A stretch of DNA of 23,158 nt from an uncultured Bacteroidales bacterium (lineage in GTDB: Bacteria > Bacteroidota > Bacteroidia > Bacteroidales > UBA3663): the NCBI GenBank assembly GCA_905236195.1, contig CAJOOX010000199.1:1-23158 (forward strand), given 5' to 3'. The notes beneath the pieces are model-generated. The model ran no database searches. It saw only the letters and a list, made by a program, of their open reading frames with translations, and was not told where the DNA came from. A program made the translations under genes and the position numbers. Shown here one piece after another: positions 7,747 to 13,386 of the stretch (its first letter is position 1; each line of letters begins with the position of its first letter).

Positions 7747-9093
7747 ATGCGAACATTATTATCCGTGCTCTCCGCACTCTGTCTGATTACCTCCGCTACG
7801 GCCGGCAACTATCCCGACCGTGCGGACTATCTGTGGTGGACCCAGCCCGACCACGCCGACTGGATTTATAAATGCGGTGAGAAGGCTGCCGTTGACGTCT
7901 CCTTCTCCCAATATGGCATAGTGCCCGAAGAAGCCGTCGCGGAATACACCGTCGGCGATGACATCCTGGGCGATGACCAGAGCGGTAAAGTCACGCTCCG
8001 CAACGGACACGCCCGCATCAGCATGGGTACCCGCAAGACTCCCGGATTCCGCGATCTGCGGCTCAAAGTCACCGTTCCCGACCTGACACCCGGCGCACTG
8101 TCCGACACGCAGGCTTCGGGCAAAACCGTCACCTACTCCCACCACATCAAGCTGGCTTTCTCGCCCGAGAAGATTCAGCCCTGGACCAAAGAGCCCGCCG
8201 ACTTCAAAGCCTTCTGGGACGAAAGTCTCAAGGAGGCCGCACAGTATCCTCTCCACTACACAATGGAGCCCGCGCCCGAGTTCTCAACCGAACTGATTGA
8301 GACCTTCCTGGTGCGCCTCGACATTGACCGAAAACACCACGCCATGTACGGCTATCTGATGGTCCCCAAAGGCAAAAAATGGGAAGGCCGGAAACTGCCC
8401 GTCCTCCTGTGTCCTCCAGGTGCCGGCGTCAAGGAAATCAAGAATGTGGCCGAGAGTTCCTACTATGCAGAGAACGGTATCATCCGTTTCCTGATTGAGA
8501 TTCACGGGGCCGACCCCACAATGTCCGCCAGGTCGATGGCCGACGTGCGTTCCGCCTTCCAGGACTACCTGAAATGCGGCATCCACTCGCGCGAACAATA
8601 TTATATGCGTCATGTCTATCTCGGCCTCGTCCGCTCGCTCGACTTCCTCACCCAGCTGCCCCAGTGGGACGGAAAGAACCTCATCGTGCAGGGCGGTTCG
8701 CAGGGCGGCGCCCTCAGCATCGTGGCCGCCGCGCTTGACCCCCGTGTCACTCTCTGCGTTGTGAACCATCCCGCGCTGGCCGACATGGGTGCAGGTGCCG
8801 ACAATCTCACCTCGGGCTATCCCCATTTCCGGCCCGAAGACGGCGCCTACAGCAAGGAAGGGCTCCGGACACTCGCCTACTACGATGTGGTCAATTTCGC
8901 GCGTTACGTCAAATGTCCCACCTACATGACCTGGGGCTACAACGACAATACCTGTACGCCCACCACAAGCTATGCGGTATGGAACACTCTCTCCTGTCCC
9001 AAAGTCAAACTTGTGACTCCCATCAACGAACACTGGACCTCCAAGACCACCAACATCGGACAGATGCAGTGGATTCTCAGGAATCTCAAGTAA
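7747..9093 (+). CDS. Secreted acetyl xylan esterase-like alpha/beta hydrolase
   Basis: Residues 1-19 (MRTLLSVLSALCLITSATA) form a Sec signal peptide, so the 448-aa product is predicted to leave the cytosol. Residues about 20-145 form a beta-rich N-terminal region. From about 150 on, the sequence resembles the acetyl xylan esterase (AXE1) family of alpha/beta hydrolases (KEPADFKAFWDESLKEA, YGYLMVPKGKK, VLLCPPGAG). The likely triad is Ser318 in GGSQGGAL, Asp400 in GYNDNTC and His429 in INEHWT. Such enzymes remove acetyl groups from xylo-oligosaccharides or other sugars; the real substrate is not visible. No SusC/D genes or other glycan enzymes are adjacent. The gene stands among housekeeping genes and is bracketed by 9-bp repeat blocks, which may mean it came in separately. 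Confidence 0.88.
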   Translation: MRTLLSVLSALCLITSATAGNYPDRADYLWWTQPDHADWIYKCGEKAAVDVSFSQYGIVPEEAVAEYTVGDDILGDDQSGKVTLRNGHARISMGTRKTPGFRDLRLKVTVPDLTPGALSDTQASGKTVTYSHHIKLAFSPEKIQPWTKEPADFKAFWDESLKEAAQYPLHYTMEPAPEFSTELIETFLVRLDIDRKHHAMYGYLMVPKGKKWEGRKLPVLLCPPGAGVKEIKNVAESSYYAENGIIRFLIEIHGADPTMSARSMADVRSAFQDYLKCGIHSREQYYMRHVYLGLVRSLDFLTQLPQWDGKNLIVQGGSQGGALSIVAAALDPRVTLCVVNHPALADMGAGADNLTSGYPHFRPEDGAYSKEGLRTLAYYDVVNFARYVKCPTYMTWGYNDNTCTPTTSYAVWNTLSCPKVKLVTPINEHWTSKTTNIGQMQWILRNLK

Positions 9094-9110
9094 TCAGTTC
9101 CCGGGCATTG

Positions 9111-9146
9111 CCCATTAAACCCATTAACCCCATAAACCCCATTAAA
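9111..9146. repeat. 9-bp tandem repeat block, consensus CCCATNAAN (downstream copy)
   Basis: Four contiguous 9-bp units are CCCATTAAA, CCCATTAAC, CCCATAAAC and CCCATTAAA, ending 7 nt before the cobB start codon. The unit and orientation are the same as in the block at 7712-7741. Confidence 0.9.
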
Positions 9147-9153
9147 AAATCAA

Positions 9154-9855
9154 ATGAACCGTATCGTATTTCTGACAGGCGCCGGAATGAGCGTCGAGAG
9201 CGGCATACCCACCTTCCGCGGCGGCGACGGTCTTTGGGACCATGAACCCGTTATGGAGGTATGTTCCGATGTTGCCTGGCAACGTGACCCCAAGCGGGTC
9301 AACGACTTCTTCAACCGCCTGCGCCGCAAGTATATGAATGCCGAACCGAACGAGGGACACCGCCTCATCGCCTCGCTCCAGGACAAGGGTTGGGATGTGC
9401 AGGTCATCACCCAGAACATCGATAACCTCCACGAACGCGGCGGTGCCCGCAATGTACTCCACCTCCACGGCGAGATGATGCGCTCGCGTTCCATGCGCAG
9501 CGAGACGGTCTCCTACCCCATCAACCCGGAGAATCCGGACATCAATATGGGCGACAAGGACCCCTACGGCTATCAGCTGCGTCCCTTCATCGTCTTCTTC
9601 GGCGAGAGTGTCCCCAACCTCTCTCCCGCCACCGAAATCGTCCGCACGGCCGATGTGGTGGTCGTTATCGGAACCTCGCTGGCAGTCTATCCCGCAGCAT
9701 CCCTGCTGGCCTATGCGCCGCGCAACGCCCGCATCTTCGACATTGACCCCGCCGATGTGTCCAATCCATACGGGCAGACCATCACCCACATCCGTCAGGG
9801 TGCCTCCCGGGGAATGAAGACCCTGATTGGAATGTTGGAAAACTCAAATGGTTAA
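9154..9855 (+). CDS. cobB: NAD-dependent protein deacylase of the sirtuin family
   Basis: Sirtuins remove acyl groups from lysines using NAD. The 233-aa protein has the NAD-binding GAGMSVESGIPTFRGGDGLW (residues 9-28), TQNIDNLH (86-93), catalytic His105 in HLHGE, RPFIVFFGE, and GTSLAVYPA near the end. No CxxC zinc pairs are present, as in several Bacteroidota homologues I recall. In the E. coli CobB segment FYNARRR, Tyr92 and Arg95 bind acidic acyl groups; here the aligned segment is FFNRLRR (Phe53, Leu56), so the succinyl-binding pair is not kept. The start follows the 9-bp repeat block. The last residues (NSNG) and the TAA stop lie inside an 8-bp tandem repeat. Confidence 0.93.
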   Translation: MNRIVFLTGAGMSVESGIPTFRGGDGLWDHEPVMEVCSDVAWQRDPKRVNDFFNRLRRKYMNAEPNEGHRLIASLQDKGWDVQVITQNIDNLHERGGARNVLHLHGEMMRSRSMRSETVSYPINPENPDINMGDKDPYGYQLRPFIVFFGESVPNLSPATEIVRTADVVVVIGTSLAVYPAASLLAYAPRNARIFDIDPADVSNPYGQTITHIRQGASRGMKTLIGMLENSNG

Positions 9856-9883
9856 ATAGTCAAATAGTGAGATGGTCAAATAT
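9844..9883. repeat. 8-bp tandem repeat, consensus TCAAATRG, plus orientation
   Basis: Five successive 8-bp units are TCAAATGG, TTAAATAG, TCAAATAG, TGAGATGG and TCAAATAT. The block covers the cobB stop codon (9853-9855). The same unit occurs in inverse orientation at 11900-11947, next to the start of rnhB. Confidence 0.85.
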
Positions 9884-9917
9884 AAATGGTTTTTAAGGAA
9901 AGCGAACCGATGCTTTT

Positions 9918-10060
9918 GCCTGACGATGGTATAACCTGAGACAGGAGGTGGAGAGATTCATGTGAATGGGCTTGGTAGCTCGCTCTCAGGAACATATCGC
10001 TTGATGCACCCCGAAAGTCCGATAGGACTTATACCATTGACAGGTGTTTTTAATGTTTTT
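9918..10060 (+). ncRNA. Candidate structured non-coding RNA between convergent genes
   Basis: The plus strand can form a closing stem P1 between 9918-9934 and 10029-10045 (16 of 17 positions paired including two G-U; one A-A mismatch). Inside it are an exact 7-bp stem P2 (CCTGAGA 9935-9941 with TCTCAGG 9984-9990) and a perfect 6-bp hairpin (AAGTCC-GATA-GGACTT, 10015-10030) whose last two bases compete with P1. A 4-bp hairpin lies at 9956-9967. GGAGGTG (9944-9950) could also pair with CACCCC (10007-10012) as a pseudoknot. T-runs at 10047-10051 and 10056-10060 follow P1, which favours the plus strand and suggests termination. No clear promoter was found, and I recognise no known family; 6S RNA or the Rfam Bacteroidales-1 motif are possibilities I cannot test. 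The rest of the spacer up to 10258 holds only the minus-strand sites listed separately. Confidence 0.5.
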
Positions 10061-10156
10061 GTTTATTTATTCAGCAGGCTAAACACGGAATTTTGCAGTT
10101 GAGCCAATAAACCATCTGTCATTATTTTGCTAATTGTTTGATTTACTTTTCGTCCG

Positions 10157-10187
10157 TAAAGATACGGCAAATTCGCGAAAAAACAAA
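10157..10187 (-). promoter_or_regulatory. Promoter-like site, minus strand
   Basis: Read on the minus strand, TTTG (10187-10184) is followed by 19 nt and then TATCTTTA (10164-10157). This is the Bacteroidota TTTG-N19/20-TAnnTTTG layout with one mismatch. Transcription would start near 10150 and run antisense to the candidate RNA and toward the 3' end of cobB. The -33 part lies inside the T-rich tail of the rnhB terminator, so chance similarity is possible. Confidence 0.3.
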
Positions 10188-10218
10188 ATAACCGGCCGGA
10201 AATTGCGGTTCCTGCCGG
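10174..10218 (-). terminator. Intrinsic terminator of the rnhB transcript
   Basis: The arms 10192-10201 and 10209-10218 form a stem of 9 pairs with one mismatch around the 7-nt loop ATTGCGG. On the minus strand it is followed by TTATTTTGTTTTTT. It lies about 40 nt beyond the minus-strand stop codon at 10259. Confidence 0.75.
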
Positions 10219-10258
10219 ATTTTAGTGAGGTACGACTGTTTTTTTGTGTTCTGGGAGG

Positions 10259-11341
10259 TCAGAATCGTATGCCGTATGCGATCCGTGAACGCCAGTGGAC
10301 AGAGATGATCTGACGGTCGTCGGCCGATCCGATGAGATTGGCTTCAGCACCCATATTGAAGGTGAAATAGCTACGTTTCCAATAACGAACCGCCACAAAA
10401 TCGAGGGGTATGATGAAGTCGAGACCGTCACGGTCGATTTTTCGTTCGCCCTCGTTGTCGGAGGCGGTGTATTTGGGATATACGACCAGCTGGGGCAATC
10501 CCCGGAAATGGAGGAGCCAGTGGTGGGAAATCCAGTTGTAGGCATAACCTCCGCCGAGGGACACCTGTAGGAACCTCATGCAGAAACTGCCCACCGAGTC
10601 GTTCCGGATGTTGTAGCGCCCGTTGTAGAACGATGCGGCGAGCATCCACGACCCCGCATTGCGGAGTTGTTCCTGTGTCTGGTCGATGGCTGCCAGATAG
10701 GAGAACCGTCGGGCATTGAAGACGTAGTAGGCCGAGACTTCAAAGAGTTTCTCGCTGAAGAAACCTTCGTCGAGCGCGACATCCGTATTGAGGTCGAGTG
10801 AATCGATGCGTGACTTGTAGGTGCCGTGGAAAGAGCGTGTGTGCTGGTAGGCGAGATTGACACCGAACTGGTTGAAGTTGAAGCCGAACTTCCAGCGGAA
10901 GTCTTTGTTGACATTGGAGAAGAAATCAGGCTGGTAGGAGAAGAAAGTGAAGTCGATGATGCGGTATTTGAGCCGCAGGGCCAGCGTGGGCAGAGGAGAG
11001 GTGTGGAGCCGGATTTTGTACTCGGTCTTGGCGTGACGTGCCGCCTCGGCGTTCTTATAGAGTTCGACCGGGTTGAAGGTGAAACCGTGGCGCAAGGCAT
11101 TCTCGATGAAAACACTTGTCCCCTCAAGACCGACAGACGGCTCGATGAGCCAGTGGTTCTTGGGCTGGTAGATATAGGTCGTGTCGTAGGTCGGAGGCAA
11201 TGAGTCGATGCGGTCCATCACGTTGTTGAACGTCCGGATGGGATTCCAGGCAAAGAGTGAGGACGGGAGCACAGAGAACAGAAGGAAGAGCAGCGAGAAG
11301 AGTGTGAGCTGCTGAGGTCTGCCGAGCAGGGCGAACGTCAT
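10259..11341 (-). CDS. Possible internal-start product: secreted DUF4421-like barrel protein
   Basis: An ATG at 11341-11339 (Met186 of the long frame) would give a 360-aa protein beginning MTFALLGRPQQLTLF. This has a proper signal peptide: an n-region with one Arg, a hydrophobic core of about 14 residues, and a cleavage site after LFA (Ala216 of the long frame). A barrel-like domain follows. This reading would let the two activities be separate proteins encoded by nested frames. No Shine-Dalgarno sequence supports the start, but Bacteroidota often lack one. The fold is inferred from composition and the terminal Phe; the function is unknown. Confidence 0.4.
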   Translation of the reverse strand: MTFALLGRPQQLTLFSLLFLLFSVLPSSLFAWNPIRTFNNVMDRIDSLPPTYDTTYIYQPKNHWLIEPSVGLEGTSVFIENALRHGFTFNPVELYKNAEAARHAKTEYKIRLHTSPLPTLALRLKYRIIDFTFFSYQPDFFSNVNKDFRWKFGFNFNQFGVNLAYQHTRSFHGTYKSRIDSLDLNTDVALDEGFFSEKLFEVSAYYVFNARRFSYLAAIDQTQEQLRNAGSWMLAASFYNGRYNIRNDSVGSFCMRFLQVSLGGGYAYNWISHHWLLHFRGLPQLVVYPKYTASDNEGERKIDRDGLDFIIPLDFVAVRYWKRSYFTFNMGAEANLIGSADDRQIISVHWRSRIAYGIRF

Positions 11342-11896
11342 GCGGTGGAGGGGTGACGGTCCATGCTCGCGGATAGCCTCGCGGTGGTCGCGTGTGGGAT
11401 ATCCTTTGTTGACTTCCCAATGATACTGGGGATATTTCCCGGCCTGCGCCTTCATATAGTCGTCGCGGTAGGTCTTGGCGAGCACAGAGGCTGCCGCAAT
11501 CGACATCATCTTGCCGTCGCCCTTGACGATGGTCTGGTAGGGAGTGTCGTGGTAGGGAAGAAAACGGTTGCCGTCCACTAGGATAAAATCGGGTCGGACG
11601 GAAAGCTGGTCGAGCGCCCGGTGCATGGCCATGATGCTGCATCGCAGGATGTTATACCGGTCGATTTCACGGTTGTCGCACCCCCCTACAGCCCAAGCCA
11701 GAGCCTCGCGTTCGATGACAGGACGCAGGGCATAGCGCTGCTGTTCAGTGAGTTTCTTGGAATCGTTGAGGAGCTCGTTGTTGAAGTCGGGGGGCAGGAT
11801 GACGGCAGCAGCATACACCGGACCGGCCAGACAGCCGCGTCCCGCTTCATCGCAACCTGCTTCAATGCGTCCTTTTTCCAGATATGCTTGCAACAT
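10259..11896 (-). CDS. rnhB: RNase HII fused in frame to a signal-peptide-like segment and a DUF4421-like outer-membrane barrel domain
   Basis: RNase HII cuts RNA at ribonucleotides embedded in DNA. Residues 1-200 are a complete RNase HII: CDEAGRGCLAGPVYAAAV with Asp16 and Glu17, LNDSKKL, VDGN with Asp108, and AAASVLAKTYRDD with Asp145. It ends HRMTFALLGRPQQLTLF, very near where I recall other Bacteroidales RNase HII proteins ending. No stop follows. The frame continues into a hydrophobic stretch (197-210) and PSSLFA|WN, a typical signal-peptide end. About 330 residues of alternating, aromatic, beta-barrel-like sequence follow, ending in Phe (RIAYGIRF), as outer-membrane proteins often do. 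This part resembles DUF4421. A cytosolic nuclease with an internal export signal is odd; the second part may be translated from Met186. The start MLQAYLEKGRIEAG fits the family. Confidence 0.85.
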   Translation of the reverse strand: MLQAYLEKGRIEAGCDEAGRGCLAGPVYAAAVILPPDFNNELLNDSKKLTEQQRYALRPVIEREALAWAVGGCDNREIDRYNILRCSIMAMHRALDQLSVRPDFILVDGNRFLPYHDTPYQTIVKGDGKMMSIAAASVLAKTYRDDYMKAQAGKYPQYHWEVNKGYPTRDHREAIREHGPSPLHRMTFALLGRPQQLTLFSLLFLLFSVLPSSLFAWNPIRTFNNVMDRIDSLPPTYDTTYIYQPKNHWLIEPSVGLEGTSVFIENALRHGFTFNPVELYKNAEAARHAKTEYKIRLHTSPLPTLALRLKYRIIDFTFFSYQPDFFSNVNKDFRWKFGFNFNQFGVNLAYQHTRSFHGTYKSRIDSLDLNTDVALDEGFFSEKLFEVSAYYVFNARRFSYLAAIDQTQEQLRNAGSWMLAASFYNGRYNIRNDSVGSFCMRFLQVSLGGGYAYNWISHHWLLHFRGLPQLVVYPKYTASDNEGERKIDRDGLDFIIPLDFVAVRYWKRSYFTFNMGAEANLIGSADDRQIISVHWRSRIAYGIRF

Positions 11897-11899
11897 GCC

Positions 11900-11947
11900 T
11901 GATTCTACTATTTGACCATTTGACTATTTTGTCATTTCATCATTTCC
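11900..11947. repeat. 8-bp tandem repeat, consensus TCAAATRG, minus orientation
   Basis: Six contiguous 8-bp units on the plus strand are TGATTCTA, CTATTTGA, CCATTTGA, CTATTTTG, TCATTTCA and TCATTTCC. The middle units are the reverse complement of the unit at 9844-9883. The block begins 3 nt before the rnhB start codon, so it forms the proximal part of that gene's leader. Confidence 0.85.
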
Positions 11948-11964
11948 TGTGCCGCTCAGGACAT

Positions 11965-11980
11965 CCTCCTTTCAAGGAGG
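11965..11980. repeat. Short palindrome CCTCCTTTCAAGGAGG
   Basis: This is a 6-7 bp inverted repeat with a 2-4 nt loop, followed by the G-rich stretch GGCTGGGGGTAGG. It lies in the rnhB leader between the promoter and the 8-bp repeats. Its core resembles TCCTTTAAGGA at the centre of the palindromic element between rpsN and rpsH, so the two may be remnants of one dispersed repeat family. That link is inference. Confidence 0.55.
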
Positions 11981-12008
11981 GGCTGGGGGTAGGCTCTTTT
12001 TCAGGGCG

Positions 12009-12040
12009 CAAAGATAGGATTTTTTTTTGAAAAAAACAAA
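12009..12040 (-). promoter_or_regulatory. Bacteroidota-type promoter for rnhB
   Basis: On the minus strand, TTTG (12040-12037), a 20-nt spacer and TATCTTTG (12016-12009) match the TTTG-N19/20-TAnnTTTG consensus exactly. Transcription should start near 12004 and give a leader of about 105 nt before the rnhB ATG. The site is divergent from the ribosomal promoter about 140 nt away. Confidence 0.8.
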
Positions 12041-12152
12041 TATTTAGGCAAAAATGTAAGGTGTGGGTAGTAGAATGTATAAGGAAAGTTTAAAAATCTT
12101 TAAAAATAGCATAAAATTCTTATCATACGCACATTATGTGGGAAAAAAGCTC

Positions 12153-12160
12153 TATCTTTG
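12153..12160 (+). promoter_or_regulatory. Promoter -7 element of the str-S10-spc ribosomal cluster
   Basis: TATCTTTG is a perfect Bacteroidota -7 box. No TTTG is found 19-21 nt upstream, but A/T-rich tracts (about 12089-12120 and 12143-12148) could act as an upstream activating region. The predicted start is near 12164-12168, giving a leader of about 110 nt before rpsL. Confidence 0.75.
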
Positions 12161-12163
12161 CAC

Positions 12164-12194
12164 CACTTTTTCGCGCGGATGGGCGCGGAAAGTG
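12164..12194 (+). promoter_or_regulatory. Hairpin at the predicted 5' end of the ribosomal mRNA
   Basis: CACTTT (12164-12169) pairs with AAAGTG (12189-12194), and CGCGC (12172-12176) pairs with GCGCG (12183-12187) around the loop GGATGG. A small asymmetric bulge separates the two helices. No T-run follows, so it is not a terminator. It may protect the mRNA 5' end or serve as a ribosomal-protein control site. Confidence 0.5.
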
Positions 12195-12276
12195 TCTCTG
12201 AGTCACTGATTTTCAGTTGAAATTGCGAGACTTGTGTCCCATCAAAAAGATAACAAAAATAACAAAAAACAACAAA

Positions 12277-12669
12277 ATGCCTACTATTCAACAGTTAGTT
12301 AGAAAAGGTCGCGTAGTATTGGAAGACAAGAGCAAGTCTCCCGCCTTGAACAGCTGTCCCCAGCGTCGTGGCGTTTGCACCCGCGTCTACACCACTACTC
12401 CCAAAAAGCCCAATTCTGCTATGCGTAAAGTAGCTCGTGTACGTTTGACTAACGGCAAGGAGGTGAACTCCTACATCCCCGGAGAAGGCCACAACCTTCA
12501 GGAACACTCAATCGTAATGGTTCGCGGTGGTCGTGTGAAGGATCTTCCCGGTGTACGTTATCACATCGTTCGCGGTTGCTTGGATACCGCTGGTGTTGCA
12601 GGTCGCACTCAGCGCCGTTCCAAATACGGTGCCAAGCGTCCCAAGGCCGGTGCTACCGCAAAGAAGTAA
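12277..12669 (+). CDS. rpsL: 30S ribosomal protein S12 (uS12)
   Basis: S12 sits at the decoding centre of the 30S subunit and controls tRNA selection. I start at ATG 12277 because S12 begins MPTIQQLVRKGR; the frame is open further upstream to ATG 12217, but those 20 codons (Lys/Ile/Asn-rich) are leader sequence. Visible motifs are TTTPKKPNSAMRKVARVRL, whose Lys pair is the wild-type, streptomycin-sensitive form, and GGRVKDLPGVRYHIVRG with the Asp that is methylthiolated in many bacteria. The length of 130 aa is normal. It is the first gene of the ribosomal cluster, behind the promoter at 12153, and a long 216-nt spacer separates it from rpsG. Confidence 0.98.
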   Translation: MPTIQQLVRKGRVVLEDKSKSPALNSCPQRRGVCTRVYTTTPKKPNSAMRKVARVRLTNGKEVNSYIPGEGHNLQEHSIVMVRGGRVKDLPGVRYHIVRGCLDTAGVAGRTQRRSKYGAKRPKAGATAKK

Positions 12670-12885
12670 TCCGATTGACAGACAGATAGTCGCAATTACG
12701 CAGAATTGATTTTCTACACATTATTTAAATTTAAAGGCGTTAAGATTTCAAGGTTGAGTAAGGTTCCGAACGAGTAGTCCTCAGGACGAAGACGACCACA
12801 CATTATTATATATAAAAAGGTCCGCGTATCGGGATTCCGAAGATTCTGAGAAGAAAAAACAGCCCAGTTAAACAAAACAAACAAA
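12670..12885 (+). promoter_or_regulatory. Long rpsL-rpsG spacer, possible S7 control region
   Basis: This 216-nt gap carries small hairpins: GTCC-TCA-GGAC at 12777-12787, possibly extended by GGTT at 12762 with GACC near 12797, and TCGG-GATT-CCGA at 12829-12840. In E. coli the rpsL-rpsG spacer is the target by which S7 represses translation. A similar role here is inference. No TAnnTTTG box or terminator was found. Confidence 0.35.
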
Positions 12886-13365
12886 ATGAGAAAAGCAACA
12901 CCGAAGAAAAGAGTGATCCTTCCGGATCCTGTTTTCAACGAAGTCAAGGTTACGAGATTCGTTAACCACCTGATGTACGACGGCAAGAAGAACACAGCTT
13001 TTACGATCTTCTACAATGCCATCGAGTTGGTTAACAAGCGCTTTGCCGAGAAGGAAGGCGTAAATGCCCTCGATGTATGGAAGAAGGCACTTGACAACAT
13101 CACTCCCCAGGTGGAGGTGAAGAGCCGCCGTATCGGCGGTGCTACCTTCCAGGTCCCCACGGAGATTCGTGCCGACCGCAAGGAGTCAATTTCGATGAAG
13201 AATATGATCATCTACTCCCGTAAGCGTGGAGGCAAGTCGATGGCCGACAAGCTGGCTGCCGAGATTCTCGATGCTTACAACGAGCAGGGTGGCGCATTCA
13301 AGCGTAAGGAGGATATGCACAAGATGGCAGAAGCCAACCGTGCATTCGCTCACTTCAAATTTTAA
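12886..13365 (+). CDS. rpsG: 30S ribosomal protein S7 (uS7)
   Basis: S7 starts assembly of the 30S head by binding the 3' major domain of 16S rRNA and contacts the E-site tRNA. The 159-aa product begins MRKATPKKRVILPDPVFN, a variant of the usual N-terminus. It continues with VTRFVNHLMYDGKKNTA, FQVPTEIRADRKESISMKN and the C-terminal ANRAFAHFKF, the expected S7 end. The ATG follows an A-rich stretch with no Shine-Dalgarno sequence, as expected in this phylum. fusA starts 21 nt downstream. Confidence 0.98.
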   Translation: MRKATPKKRVILPDPVFNEVKVTRFVNHLMYDGKKNTAFTIFYNAIELVNKRFAEKEGVNALDVWKKALDNITPQVEVKSRRIGGATFQVPTEIRADRKESISMKNMIIYSRKRGGKSMADKLAAEILDAYNEQGGAFKRKEDMHKMAEANRAFAHFKF

Positions 13366-13386
13366 TCTTTAGTTCCAATCAAATTT

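Noticed and set aside
7712..9883. CRISPR array, because of short repeats around the esterase and cobB
   Set aside because: Units are 8 or 9 bp and directly adjacent without spacers, so they are simple tandem repeats.
9920..10030. Hammerhead ribozyme: CTGACGA (9920-9926) and GAAA (10013-10016) match the two core motifs
   Set aside because: The bases 5' of CTGACGA do not pair with those after the GTCC-GATA-GGAC hairpin, and no proper stem II joins the two motifs. The CTGACGA is instead consumed by the much better closing stem P1.
10130..10170. CCGTA-AAGA-TACGG hairpin (10154-10167) as a terminator of the plus-strand RNA
   Set aside because: The stem is only 5 bp and no T-run follows on the plus strand; the segment is better explained by the minus-strand promoter-like boxes.
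9880..10258. SRP RNA, RNase P RNA, tmRNA or a known riboswitch (TPP, cobalamin, FMN) in the convergent spacer
   Set aside because: None of the key motifs are present, such as GGAAGCAGCCA of SRP, the RNase P P4 core, the tmRNA acceptor end or the TPP core. CTGAGA at 9936-9941 alone is not enough, and no gene lies downstream in the right orientation.
12217..12276. Upstream start for rpsL adding 20 residues
   Set aside because: S12 proteins begin MPTIQQLV; the added codons are A-rich leader sequence typical of Bacteroidota translation starts.
12714..12995. Minus-strand 93-codon frame over the rpsL-rpsG spacer and rpsG start
   Set aside because: Half of it overlaps rpsG and the rest is AT-rich leader; no homology is recognisable and no promoter was seen on that strand.
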